In this document: positions 32,749 to 47,700 of the stretch, piece by piece
How the letters are laid out: each line of letters starts with the position of its first letter
How positions within the stretch are numbered: the stretch's first letter is position 1
NCBI GenBank assembly: GCA_907163375.1
Contig: CAJQUW010009239.1
Span: 1,038,501 to 1,102,500 of the forward strand
From: Prostheceraeus crozeri
Lineage: Eukaryota; Platyhelminthes; Polycladida; Euryleptidae
Direction: 5' to 3'
Length of the DNA: 64,000 bases
The notes under the pieces: generated by a model
The model's input: the letters and a program-made list of their open reading frames with translations, nothing else
What the model was told of the DNA's origin: nothing
Database searches by the model: none
Made by a program: the position numbers and the translations under genes

Positions 32749-35700
32749 TACAAAGTCATCGGATATCTCTTCAACTGTACATTCAAGTTACCCACAAATA
32801 CACACGCGCATTTTCTTGGCAACTTCAGTCATCGTATTCAGATCCGAATCATGGTAATTTCTGCTTTCACAACTTGTGAAGGGGCTTTATGCCAAGCAGT
32901 TGAAAGCAGTTTCTCATAACTTGTCGACTCGCCAAAAATAGCGCTAGATTTGCCTGCAATGAAAAAACCAAACTAAGTTTAATGAGTCAATATGGGGTAA
33001 TTTCAGTTTTATCAATTCTCCCAGCACAATTTCATCACAAGAGAATGGACCGTGGAATTAATTTTATTAGAAGACATTTATAAATTCAATTCAACAACAG
33101 AAGACAATGTATTTTACGACTGACTTGCTGAATGTTGCTGTAACATGTGTTCTACTTGATTTGGTGATTTTAAGAAACATGCCTGCTGCCTAGAAACATA
33201 GGAACAACTACCAGAATTCTTCAATGTGCCATAACTATACTATGCACTGTTCGCTGCAGTTACACACGATTAATAACCACGTGACACGGGCTAAAAATGA
33301 AATTAGCATCTAAGGTAAAGTCCATTAGCTCTAACCGAGCTTCAGCACCGCTGGACATAGCTAGATACAACAGCAAATGTATTGTACAATGAAAAATAAG
33401 CCAATTGGTCTATAGTTGACGATGAATGTTTGAGAACATGATAATTTCACAGCGTTTTTATTAATTAAATTGGGAGCTGGCAAAATGCCTACAAATACTG
33501 AGAGAAACAAGCGTCTATTTCAACATCTTTATTGTTCTTTCAGGCCTTTTAGCCATTACACCGCACAATGTTTCTGATCTAATCACAAACATTTGGATTA
33601 GAAATCACAAACAACCGGATGGATAGACTTTTCCCCGGCAAAAAAACCCAGAAACATGTTTTTTTGCTTGTGGTTTGCTCTTTTTAATATCAAAAGTGAA
33701 AAATCAGCGTCAGGCCAAATACAATTCAGCCGAGCAGCTATGCAATAGACAAAGTTCTTTTTCAAAACATTGTTTAGAAAGGTACAGACGATGATATTTC
33801 GTACAATGTGACGTTGAATCCGGTAAAAAAGATTTCGCCGATTAATAGTATAGATCTACACACTCGAAGCTCCTTAGAGACGGTCCGCAAGCTTATCCAT
33901 AGCAAATTGGTAGCGGGCCACATCATGAAACAAATGAGCCTTGTGGGCCGCTAGTTCTACTATACAATAGAAATCGGAGTTTATCCATGAAGTAGTGGAT
34001 AGTAAATCAAACAACAAAATATGACGTTAGAAAAAGGGTCTACTAACAAAGAGCACGCAATCGTAAAATCTCAGAGAAGCCGCTTCCGATGGTTGCTCAA
34101 TCGAGACTGCATTTCAGCCGTTTTTCTTACCCGTGCACTTGTTTCATCCGGGTTATCAATAACTCGAAGTTCGGTAAAGCAGCGGCCGATTTTGGAGCTA
34201 CAATCAAATGAAAATGAAATGTAACAACATATCCAAGAGGCGTTTATTTGTTTTCCATGTGACAATACTATATAGGAGACAATTTTGTGATTTAAAGCGT
34301 TCAGTATGTTCGAACAGTATTTGTCATGCCAAGATGTATGTATTTGGATTGATGGGACTCAGCAGCAAAACAGAAGTTCATCAAAGAGGAGCACAAAATT
34401 AAGAAATTTATTCAGCGGTATTTCCTATTTAAGCGTGACATATCCTATTTCCACTGCACATCTTAAACTTGGGGTGCATGTGAAGACAATCTAAAATGCA
34501 TGTCTGCAATGTTAAAATTATCAAGTCAAGTAGTCCCCTCCAAAATCCCTTAATCAATAATTTCAACACAAAAAGAAGCTCCGCAATGATCATTGGTATG
34601 TCTTCAGTTTTGGACTAATACAAAATTTTATAAAATGATCGTTCCAGGCTAGTTTTGAACTCAGTATAAATCAGGCTGTCCACAAAAAAAATCTGAGATT
34701 CAATTTCAGTACTTTTTGAGAGTACCGTCTAGCTCTAAAACAATGTTCTACGAATTTGAATCACCGATTGAGCCATTTCTGAAATTACTAGGTTATTCAT
34801 GATTTTAGCTTTCCTCTTTTACTTTAGAAACTATTTTGTTATGCGTCATGAAATTTATTACAAGCGATTATAATTATACACAGGGCAATTTTCTCTTAAA
34901 AAAATAATTTTTGTTTCGGGAACATTTCATTGACCATACTCCATCATTCTAAACATATGTGCTAAAACCATGACCAAAGTTCATTATTGTTGATAAACAA
35001 CAGAGGTCACTGCAACAACAAATTTAATTCCTAATGCAACAACTGATAATTGCTAGAAAATAAGGAAAGACTATCGCGTGCCTATCAATCGTAGACAACT
35101 CGATAATATTCAATATACACTAATATGAATGTAAGCACTGTATTTATGTAAATGATTCCATCACCAGAACGTGTAAGCATTAAACCTAGTAAACTTTATT
35201 ATACCTGGCAGGAAACAGATTTTCCGGATTTATGAAATATCATGTCGTATTTGAAGAGTGCAACGAATCTTATGCTAGCTTAGTTCATTCTTTTGCACTG
35301 TGACCATTAACTAAAAACTATTAGATACCCATGCTTCAGAAACGTTGTAAATTACGAGTAGTTTAGCTTGGGTTCATGCAGTTCAACCGTGAGCGGTTTA
35401 ATCGACTAATATTGCAGAGAAGCCGCCAGATGTCTTAATCCGTAATGAAAAGTCGCCATCATTTATATTGTATCGAATTATGAGCCTAATTGTCACAAAA
35501 TATGCCACATTTCTTTGTGTTACCTAGCACAAAAAATACAAATACATGCTAAGAAAACAAAGCTAGATGCTAACGATTGCTAGAATATAAAGCATGATTA
35601 TCGCATGCATATCAACCGTTGACAAATCAATAACAAGAAACTGGGCTAATTTAGGCCCTATACCATGTGATTTATTCCATTCCCCAGGACGTGAAAACAT

Positions 35701-38700
35701 TAAACCATTAATTATTTTTCAACATACGAAGCCTCTTATGAAAGTTTTTTACACTGAAAAATGCTAAAAAAAAGTATAAAACCGAAAGATAGAAACCATC
35801 ATTTGTAACTATTGAGTAATTTGACGAACCGGTGATTCCCAATGTTCATCCTTTTCAACATGAAATCAAATATTAATTGATAAAAAATTTGTCCAAAGGC
35901 TCAATCACAAATTAATTGCATTTGATAGAAACATCGAGCTGTGGTCAAAAGATGAAGGTGAATTTGATTTAACATCTGATCTAATTCTATGGTGTGTGTA
36001 CTGCTATAAGGGTGGTCAGATGAACTTTCGTACTAAATCGCAAATATATGATGGGCCTTGCTTCTATCACTATCCTCAGTAGGAAAGAAGGCTGTCACAT
36101 AAAATACCTCTATATAATCACTTTTCATACACTCAAAATCTGACCGGATTTTTGTCGGATATGGAAAAAATTTGGCACCTACCAGATTTAGAAAAAATGC
36201 AAATATTCCGTCCAGTGTATCCCTAATGTATATTAAGTCAACTACAAAGATGGAACTGGCTATCATGAAAAGTGAACGTGGAGGAATTAAGTAAGAGGAA
36301 AATGTAATTATTTTCGTTTTGAATATCAGAGTTGCGGAAACAGTCAGAATTTTGACAAACATCAGACGTTTGAATATCAGAACATGGTAACAAATAATGC
36401 AATTACGCATCATAGGCGGGGGAAGCCAACTGAATAACTAAAGATCCGATTTGCGTATATAGAATCCATATGCGTAAATCGGATCCCTAGCTTTTCAGTT
36501 ATATGTATTATGTATCTATATAATCGATACATCGATGTAGTTCTCAGTTTTATCGATTTCATAGGAAAATGTAGAAAGAATTAGCAATGTTCGAGCACAT
36601 TTTCACATTCTTCACTTCCGCAACTTCGCGAAGTTAGAAACTAGGTAGTCCAGATAAAGAAAATAAGGATATCTGTATAACAAATGGCCAGACAAAATGA
36701 TGGAACCAAAGCTAGAGAAATTATCGCATCGCAACGAATTAGTTAGGCTAACAGTATTAATTCATAGAGTCCTACAACAGAACATGTGATTGGGTGTGAA
36801 CCCCTGAAAATTAGAATAAATCAAAGAGAAGTGCAAACATGACTTTCTGTCACTACAAAACCTTTAAGCTTCTAAGTCTGCCTGAAGATGTTGATGAATA
36901 GTCGCTCAATCTTCGCTGAAACTTGAGCAGTTGACAGCATCAATTTTGAAGAGTTACCAACTGAATTAGCTTGATTTTGACTGCAATTATCTGATTTGAC
37001 GTATCAAAACTACAGATCCGCCAAAACTTCTTTGAATATCCAATTGCTTCATCGACTTGAAAATGAAATAGACATTATTTTGGTGTAAGTTATTTTGCAA
37101 TTTTAAGTTGCTTGTTTTTAGATTTTACGAAACGCAATGTCTAGATCTCACATTATAAAAGACATTTTGATGATATTTAGGACTTTTTAGGACATTTAGA
37201 ACTTTGTAGACACCCTCATTAATACATCAAGGAATAACCTCTAAGATCTAATAAACTAGACTAATCATGAGTAATCTATCATTTTTTAATAATTACCATG
37301 CAATCACCGCCACTCCTAACTTTGTTTATCTTAAAAAGTGTTATGGCCTCTTTTACAGAACTATCCAAGTTAGGAAAGAAAGGATTGATATTATGAATGA
37401 TAGTCAGGAATTATGACGAAAAACGTCGAATAATTACCCCAGCAACTTTATCAGGATAAATGATTCCTAAAGATTTTGAGTTTGGATCAGGGCTTTCAAG
37501 CACAAAAGATATCAGCAGCGGATATCTGACTTAAGACATTTCTTTTTGAACCTCCATTTAAGTTTCCATTTTTATTTTCAAAAAAATAAATAAAATGATC
37601 GACGTTTAGTGAGGGCGCAAGAAACATTCAACTGATTAATTTTCGCTAAGTATGCCCTATGTAATTCAAGATGAGGTCATTAAGAAGAGCATCTAACAGT
37701 GAAAGTGTTTCGACAAAATTTAAATACTGAACCGATCAAAATCAATAAATAAATTATGCGATTCTCGTCATCGCATGAGAATTATATTCGTAAGAAAAGA
37801 AGCAATGCACTCACGTGAGTGTTCGTAGGTAATGCAGCAAATGGCATGGCTCAAATGTCTCGTAAGAGGACATCACGACATCTTCGTACCTGAAATTGAA
37901 GACAAGAACGTAGAAATAATGTCGACTGTTCAAGAGAATCTCCACAGCTTAATAAGTTCACAAATAGTCTCTAGTTGTAGTGAATATATGATGGCGATGC
38001 ATTTGATTTGTAATATCGGTATATCAAAACATATTCATCAATAGTTTTACAGATTTCAAAACATGCTTAATTTCAAATAAATTAATCAATTTTAAACTTT
38101 AACACAAACAAGAAAGTATAAATTGCGAAATTCACACCCAAGTCACGAGGTCTACATCAAGGAACTAACAGCAATTTTCAACAATGTTCCAAAAGCAAAA
38201 CATGCATTATGCAGAAATCTTGCCATTGATTTTTTTACTACGACGTCAATCGACACAATATTGAGACTGCTTCACTACTTAGATTCATAAACAGCTTTCT
38301 TTTCAAGTTAGAGGCGATCTGGCATAAATTTTTTCAGGGTTCCCGACTCGCACTCACAAATGGTCGAAAATAAACAGTACGGAACCAAAAGTCAGAACAC
38401 TTGTTATTCATGTCATCATCTAAATTTTTCCCAGAAGTAAGAAAAAGCATCGTTTCCTTATTTGAAAGGCGATTTCCATTTTCCAAAGAAAATTTTTAGT
38501 ATTTTACTTTGAAAAATAAAAACCGCCTTTAAGATAAGGGAACAAGTCATTCCTCTTACTTCGAGGCAAAACGAAGAACCTGCCTTACAAGACAACGATC
38601 TGGACATAATCTACACAACGAAATCCATTGACATATTCAAGTCTTCAGGAAAATCCCACAAAAAATTCTGACGTATTGTAAACCGATTTTCACCAATTAT

Positions 38701-41700
38701 CCAATATCAACAACCGACTAACTTGAAACAGCTTCTAAATTTCCAAACTTTCGGTTTACATCAAAGCATAAATTGTTTTCTGATAAAAAAGAAAATATTT
38801 GCGATTACAGAGTCCGGTTCGACAATTCAACTTTAATCAACAAATCACGCTGATACTCGTTCTTTAAGGGAAACTTTTGTACTTACTTACTTGACGGTTC
38901 TATGACGGAAAACATCGAGGTTAATCTAGGTACTAAAATATATTAAATAATATGCTCACATTTACGTGGCATTTCTCCATAAACAATAATTACATGAAAG
39001 TAACACACTTGCGAAGTGACACTCATCAAAGACAATTCAGAAAAAAGCTTCACATCATTAAACAAAATGTTTACGGTTTTAGGGCTAAATTCTACTTCTA
39101 GACTCATCCAAATTTACAGAATATGGCTCAAAATCGAGTGCTTTACGGATCTGCCAGAAGCTAATTCCGATTTCATATGCTATCAACTATTGCTAAATTT
39201 TGATGAACAACGTTATAGTTTACCAACAGGAACATAATTGCGTAAAGCTGTCATATTAGCTATATCGTGTTGATCATTCATAACTTGTCCTCTTCCATAT
39301 CACCCCTTCTTCTATCTAAGCATTATTACCTGCAGTATATAAGGATTCTTATTGCTACTAAAAATCATGGCAATTTCAGTAGATTTCAATGCTAGGTCCG
39401 CTGGGAGGAGAGCAAAGAGAATAATATTTTGAGTATTAGCTGTGATCTCCTTGCCTCTTCAGATTCTCACTTCCATTTGTCCGGGTATTATCTATCACAT
39501 AATAGACCCCCCTCCCACCCAGGTTCTGATGTCAGCAGATGTAATCAGTGCCACACAACGTGTAGTTGCATGCTTGAGCATTGCTGATCATAATCGAGGC
39601 TTTACTTGTTGAGTTCTATTAGCATTTTCATTAAAATCTAGTTCCCTTTAGGAAAAATTGGACCACTTAGGCCTATCATTACTAGGTGAAATGTCTGAGA
39701 AAAGTAATGTTTCAATCTCGACTTACTGCAACAGGAATAACATCATGTCGGACAGTTTAGGATCCCGGAGAAGCTGCGCCCATCCTTCCTCACTCACACG
39801 CGGCTCAATTCCTCTTTCAGTCGCATTTTCAATTAAGCTATGAGAGAAAGATGTGATGGAATGAAGATCGAATTTCAACATAGCGGTCAGTCATTTTATC
39901 ATTTAGTCACACATCCCTGGATTTACAGAATGGATAGAAGTAAAGTAGTCGCACAATGAACTTTTACCGCTTAGCTAATACCAAAACGTGATACATTGCT
40001 TAAGGGACATCACGAAAATCTAACAGTTTCAACTACAGGTACTCTTTCATAAGGCAAAGCTTTCTGTCACAAAATCAATAAACATGACCGATTTTACAAA
40101 TGAAATCTATAGCACATAAGCAAACAGATCCACAAAATTCCGCCGGGAAGTTTGTCACATTGGTGAATCTCCTTCCCTTTGGTCTTTTATCAAGTAACAT
40201 GAAAATGCTCGAAGAATGTCAATTCGTGCAGTTATTTTTTCAGCTTTCTGAGTGTAAATATACATCTAATATGCGACTCGCATATGCGACATCAAATTGA
40301 TTGGTGGAACATTGGTGACAGTGTTGGTTTTCTCGGGGACCCAAACACACGTTGAACACTGTTGGCAGTTACGATGTAGACATTCCCCAACAAATGTTGC
40401 CACCACTCAAAGTGCTTCTCTGCATAGAAAAATTCTGGGATGCAGAGTGTTGATATCATATGTGGGGTACACATTCGACCAATGAAAACGATTAAATAGT
40501 CCATTGGTGCTAAATGATAAATACAAGTAAACCTAACTATCGTTGAGGAATCGTTTACTATAAATGGTGACAAGATGTGAAATTCTCCCGGTAATAGTTG
40601 CACACATACCTCATGGCTGAAAAATTACAGAAAGGGACTTGCACGGTTAGAAAATGGTTGTGCAAGACGACGAAGAATTGTTTTTCTAGAGCAGCCTCAG
40701 CCACATAAAAACCGCTGTAGTGAGGACATGGTAAAAATCCTTTATAATTCCTTTCAATAATCGTTTTAACAGTGTTTTCAAAATAAGCTCATCTAGTTCA
40801 TGCCATCAATGAAATCTTCGGAACTGTATCTCTTGCGGACTTCCAGCTCTAACGACCTGTGGTTTACTAATGGCATTAAGTAAACAAAACTGCACACTCG
40901 GAATTTATACATGTTCTAAATTTTTCGATATTCGGAGCTAGAGACGACTTCTCTGCATGATGATGATGAATGAACATCACTACTCCCCCCCTTGGACTGT
41001 GCTGACATAGTCAGACTTTAATCTGGAGCGTTGTGATCTTTTAGTCCAGATGTCCTTCCAATAACACTTTCGGTACTCGAGCTCTGGACCAGGAGATTGC
41101 TAGGCTAAGCACTTAACCACTGTACCACGGAGACTGCATCTGTTGGCGGGTCCAAAAGATCAAACGCTTTCACAAATAATTCGCTGCACTCACCTGTTCA
41201 GTCGACAATGGCAATACTGCGGTTTGATTCCATCAGATCCATTTTGAAATTCAATTCCAACGGGTTTATTTCTTGGATGTTGAAAAATGGCTTCCAGCAT
41301 GACTGACAAGCTAAGTGTCTCAGCGACTTGGTCAAAATCAGAAGTGATTTTTGAAGAATCTGGAAAAAAAGTTGAAACATTTCGAAACACTATACAAAGA
41401 TGACTTTTTTCTCGAACATGGACTGTATTTGAAGGTGATTACATTTGAGACTTAGGACAATTTTTGAGCTAGAAACAATTATTGTACGACAATCATCCTA
41501 ATCATTTTTTGTTTGACAAATTCGCTTTACTATCACACTAAAAGTGGGATTGCAAGTTGCGGGTCGTAATTGCTGCGTCAGGTCGCGTCTCTCGAGACAA
41601 ATAAGAGTGTCTTCTTGCTACAACGATATGGCTGCAAAGAGAGGTCATTGTTTTTTCCTTGCTAGTGTGAAGAGGATTGTGTTATTGATTGACAACATAA

Positions 41701-44700
41701 GCCTTATTGAAAAGATTAATACCAATGGAATTTAAACACCACAAGAGTGAACAGACCATTATTTACCCGGAGGATCAAGCAGAAATTACTACAAACAAAT
41801 CATGAATACCTCACGACCAATAAGTACCAAAACCTTAGATAATTATACTCGCAATATAAATACATATATATATATATATATATATATCTTATATATAAAA
41901 TGCAAAACGCCGACAAACTCCTCCTAAACCATGACACTTAACGCCAATATGATACTACCATTTAATAGAACAAAACATTTGTAGTTAAAACCGTCCGGTC
42001 TCATTTCCCAAAGTATCATAATTACAGAGAAAAGTAGACTGTTGTGTAAATTCTTACCGAAAAAATATTAATTACACAAGTAACTACATTAAATTTACAA
42101 ATGAACTCTTCATTTGCTTTCAAAAATTGGCTCGCTATACATGCGTCTCATTGCTTCTAATGTTTCACGACGGATTCAGCAACAGCCAATGAGAGCGCGA
42201 TCTAAATAGTAAGACAGCCAATCAGTGTAGGCGAATAGTATGCAACAATGTAACTAGCACTGTCTTAATTTAACATACTTATGCATATAAATCCTGGACG
42301 AAGTCCGGGGGCCTTACTAGTATATATATATAATAAAAAAATAATATATATAAATAAAGGAATTTCAAAGTGAGTGTCATAATTTCTATGAGAAATCAAT
42401 GCTTTTTTACTAAATGAAACACAGCGAACACCTTGCACCATGCATTATGAATGCGATAAACGTAGGACGATACAAAAGAACGCCAGGAAAAGGTGAAGGT
42501 AAGCATAGATAGTTGTGAGGCATTAAGGGTCGCGGCCTGACATTGAGCTTCTGGTCGAGATGAACCAGAAACTTTTTCTAATATTCTGGGATCACTCAAG
42601 GTAACGGCCGTAGGGTCCTCGGTTCCAAGATTTTCACCTAAGCTCCCTTCACTCCACCACTTCACTTTTCACGCAGATTTCATTCATAAAGCAGCAGCTC
42701 CTTTTGATTATTTTCTTCAGCATTAAAACCTATCATAATTGTTTTCTTTCTCTTTCTGCTTATAACTAGCACGTGGAACTCCAGTATGTTTACCGTTACT
42801 TTTCATTTACTTGAAAAAAACTACTTTTTAATATCGTCAATGTCACAATCTCTTTAAGATACGAGTAGTGTAAGCCAACGAATATCAAAAAATGTTACTT
42901 ACACTCATGTAATCGCTTTTTCATAGCATTGACTCGTGTATCCAAAATATCATGAAGAAATAATGCCTTTCCTTTTCGCGTGCTCTGGCCAACCACTGGA
43001 CCGAAAGGTACATGAAATCCCCATGGTTTACACCTATGAAGTCAATGCAAACATGAATTAAAGCAATGACACTCGATACACTATATGATTAATTAATTAA
43101 TCATCATGAAATTTAAGTGACACTTCCTTCCATTAAGCTTCGCTTTAGGGTGCTACTTAGGTGTGAAACTGAATATATCTCGGCTCATCGATTAACAATT
43201 TTCGAAAGGTTCGAAAGAGAGAATGCCTAAAATGGAAATAAATCTGCTAATGTAAACGAGGCATTGGTCCAAAAATTCATGCAGAGGTGAATTATTTATT
43301 TGTTTATTATTTTATTATTTATCTATGAATTAATTATTTATTTTTTCACAAAACTTCATTTATTGTGAAAATCACATTACGACAAAGTAATTTATTTCCT
43401 CACAAATTTAGTTCCTTAAATCCTGAAAGAATTTCATCAGTCATTCGAAAAGTCATAAATATTGAAATACATAATTCCCCTCATCATAATATTTTTCAGC
43501 AATTCCTGCACACAGATTAATAACAAAATTATTCGCGTCATAAAAACGCCACATTTTTGTCACAAGTCTTCGGCTGTGATAAGAAGGCCAGCAGATCCTT
43601 GCTAGGTAGCGTTCCTACGATCCGCTACACGTCTTCCTCAAACCTCATAGATCTGATGACGGACTAGAACAAAGAGGACAACATCTTTTTTTAATTTAAA
43701 ATTTTGACTTGTACGCTACAATATCAATGGCTCATATGTCCATGAAACAGTTTCCAATATGATTCTTCGTGAGGGATTTCATTCCGTTGAATGGTAATAA
43801 GTATGGTCGAAGAGAATATGTTGTCTTCAAAATTTGATAGGATGAATGATTTTCGGCATGCCTTAGGTTCATTTAGTGCGATGTCCACCAACTATTTGAT
43901 TGCATCATACTCGGCAATATGGGACTGTTGCTGTACCCACATTGAGAACTCGAAAAGAATCAATGATCAAGACGAAACAGTGGCTAGACATAGCTGGACA
44001 GTCTACTGACGGTTGCGAGCATCCAATGTCTGACTTTTGGAGGCAACTTCTCGTCTTGATACAAGGGTTTATCGATAACCAAATGATTGAAGATGTACGA
44101 GTAAGTATCAAAAAGATATTTGAAATTCGCATCTCTCTTATAATTTGACAAACATTTAGTCAAGGAACATGCAAACGAATCAAACGGGTGTCTTCGAGCA
44201 CCCATAAGGTCTCTGGGGATATATCTTCTGATCAATCCAGTATGTTCTATTTCTATCGATTGAAATTGCATTAACGGTGCTTTGATTAGCTATGTAATTA
44301 AAGAAAAGGTGGATAAAGTAGCTGGAAAGTAGCTGGAGTAAATAAAACCACGTAAAATTTCCTCCACTGAAATTAAAGTGTTGCTGGAAATATTTGCGAA
44401 CTCGCATGAATCAACGTCCGCAGGTAAATAATCTCTTTGCTTACTAGAGGACGAGAGAACGTTGATTCCTGCAAGTGTGTAAACAATTGAGTGATACAAA
44501 CGCTCGAAATTTGTGAATGCCTGATTGAGTAACATTTTGGTTTATACAAATATAACTTTGATAACAAAATCGGATGCTGGAAAATCAAAACAGAAAATAG
44601 AAGTTCAACCAACCGAACTCTGATCGGCGCCGATTTCCTTCTTAAAATCATTTTGTAATGCTCTGATGATCTAACCGTCAGTTTAGAAAATCGGGTTGAC

Positions 44701-47700
44701 TATGAATTAACCCTTCCGACAAGACCCAGTTTAACAGGGCATCGCTGATCATCGAAGGTAAAAAAGCAGATAAACGAAGAATAGGAATGGTGACGATAAA
44801 GGAATATAATTGTGCAACAGCATAGTAAAAAGATATTCATGTATAACTCATAACTGCATAACTAAGTATGCTAATATAAAGAAAGCTGAAAATAAGGTGG
44901 TAGAAGAGTGAATAGGCAAATATGGGGATGTAAAATGTATAATAACTAAGTAAGAAATGATAACTATATAACTCATGGGAACAAAAGTAGAAATAACGAT
45001 AAAGAGCATATTGAAAACCAGATAACATATCCGGTAATAGAAATACTCGTACATAAGACAAATTAACCATCAAATAGTCAACTCTCCATAGGGCTTAGCG
45101 GAAATTTATTGTCAATTCTCTTGAATGCTTCAACACTGACAGATGTTGGGAATGCCTCCAAAGGAAGCCTATTTCATATGCTGTCCTATGAAAGAAGGAT
45201 ATCTAAAAATGCTCTGTACGACTGAGGAATAGTGACAATGCATGAATTTGCGTACTTCCTCTTACTCTATTTGCTTACTTCTTTAGTCACTTCCTCTTAT
45301 GCACCAGGCAAAAAGAACAGGGACGTGGAGGTAGCAGAAGGAAGTTCGTCAGAACAAAGACTGATAATAGCGACAGAAGAGAAAAAGACATGAGACTGTT
45401 CCATGGTGTCCGAGTGATGCCAAGTCAAGTGAGACTAGCATCATCTACCAGAGTTGAACACTGATCAGTCATAGGTCATTACCTAACAAGGACAGCAAAA
45501 ATAATATTCAAGGAATAAGCGCAGAAGAATAAGATCAGCTGCTTGATACAACAGAACCCAGCAACCTATAATTATTTCATTATAAAAATTATTGTAAATC
45601 ATTGACATCATTAAAAATTTCAAACTTACTTTTCAATCGTGTCCGAGTAACCCAAACGCTTCAGGGTGTCTTCCATGTACAAAAAATGCCTTGCTTGCTC
45701 TTCCATCACCTGAAAATATTCATGTTTAAATGAAGCTATTTGATAAAACTTTTTCATATAAAGACACTAAGGTTGTAATCGACTTGTGCTACACTTTTAA
45801 TTATAGAAAGCAAAACATGCAAATGTTATCAAAGGGATCTCGTCTTCCAAGTTTCTCTAAGAAATAGAACGCTACTGCTTTTTATTTCGTATTAAACAAT
45901 CATAATAATAACTATCAAGCTTTGTTCGAAGAACTTCAAAAGGATTGATAATCATTTTACAATATTTACTTAAAGATTCGTTACATTCATCAGTTTCAAA
46001 GAAAATAACAATTTACACTGAATTCAATGATTTCAACACCAGATTCCTTCATCTAAAAAAAGATTCTTATGACTCTACGACCACTACTTCGATCACAGCC
46101 GAACCATCTCAGAAACACTGGACGATTTACTCTAGAAGCAAATAAAGTCATGTTGGGAAGTGCATCTGTCACAGTTAATTAGCAAATTGCCTCCGACATT
46201 CTATCACTAGTATGCGGTATCAATTCAGATGCTATAAATACATGTATAAACATTGAATTACTGCGTTGTGTAAAGTAGGCTTCCTAACTATTGCTGATAT
46301 TCGACTGGTATCCCAATGATCCAGGACCAGATGTTTGGAGTTTTAGGTAGTAGGATAGCTCAGTTGATTAAGGTCCGCGCCTTGGTATGGATGTGCAAAA
46401 CGTCCAGGATTCGAGTCTGCCAGCCTCCAGACGTACCAAAAATACAAAAATAAATGGGGTATAATCATAGTATGAATTCATGCGCAAAATCAAATGTATG
46501 ACTATGTAATGCTTCCATTACACCTTTTATGCGAATGAAAGCAGAAAGAATTCATACACATGATCATAGTATGACTCTTCTTTAGCATGATTCCTTCATA
46601 GCATGACTATAGTATGATTTTTCATGGTATATTCACATTGCGATTTATTCTTTGTATGATCACGGCGTGATGTTTTATACAGTAGTATGATTAAGGCAGG
46701 ATTTTTTCAAAGCATGATCATAGTATGATGTTTTCAAAGTACTAGTAGAAGCACTTTTTCAAAGTGTGATCAGTGATCATGAATCGATTTCAATAGTATA
46801 ATTATACCATGACTTGTCACTATTGTCATATTGTTTCCAATTATCAATATTTTCTTCTGATTCATAGAATGGTGTTGAACGATCTAACTTGAACTACTGA
46901 ACTCCAAAATCAGAAATAATGCTCAAATGTTAAATGTTGGTGTTGAGTGTTTTATGATGTCAATTTCTCAATTATCAAAAACCAATTAAACTCATTCAAC
47001 TTGTCGGCTAAGAGCAATTCCTATTGATCAGCTTTTTTAGATCACATTAAGAGTGCAACATTCATTTAATCAAATTATCATCACAGTTTTAAGATTTCGA
47101 GCAGTGACTATGGAACACAGATGAAAATTCCAAGAATTCATTTCCTCAAGCAGCGTTACAAATTCCGGATTGAAAAGTAAGAGAGAATGCTTGTTCACTG
47201 AAAATCTTTTCATCAAATCTTTTCTTTGATTGAATATTGACTTTTATTGATGGTCCTTTGCATTGATCAATGATTGTCGTCAAAGTCGTGGTAATAATAT
47301 CAACAGTAATAATCGTAGCTTGCTTAAGGTGGGTTTATACTCCACTCTGCAGATGTCTGCAGAGTGAAGAATTCAACTCGGTGAACTCTGTGGAAAAGTA
47401 GGTCACCTACAACATAGCCGAGGTGCTCTGCAGACAACTCTGCAGATGAAAAATACAGTTATCAGAGTTGCCTCTACAGACATATTTAGGAAGCTGAACA
47501 ATGTTGAACTTTGCTATGAAGCTCTGCGGAGGTGTAGGCGTTGATGCTCGCATGATGTTGTTTTTCAAGGGGAATCCTTCATCTCCAATAAATACAGGGT
47601 GATTTTTAATTGACGCAAGATTTAAAATTGTTTTTATTTCTACTTAGTCGACATGAAAAATGAAGTATTATACATTTCTGAACACCTGAAACTGGGGAAT

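Noticed and set aside
36033-36413. 126-codon minus-strand frame
   Set aside because: Hydrophobic AT-driven composition, no motif, no splice or promoter context; inside a RARS2 intron.
38895-38936. Possible 42-nt RARS2 exon with donor GTAAGT
   Set aside because: Phases do not fit the flanking exons, and the 39727-39837 exon joins its neighbours perfectly without it.
40292-40603. 103-codon minus-strand frame
   Set aside because: No recognisable domain; an overlapping plus-strand frame is equally open, so there is no reason to prefer either.
44837-45073. Tyr/Phe-rich membrane-like frames
   Set aside because: The composition comes from AT-rich TAT/ATA runs; two overlapping frames look the same.
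46347-46455. A true tRNA gene
   Set aside because: The polymerase III boxes are present but the cloverleaf stems do not pair and an A-rich tail follows, so a SINE fits better.
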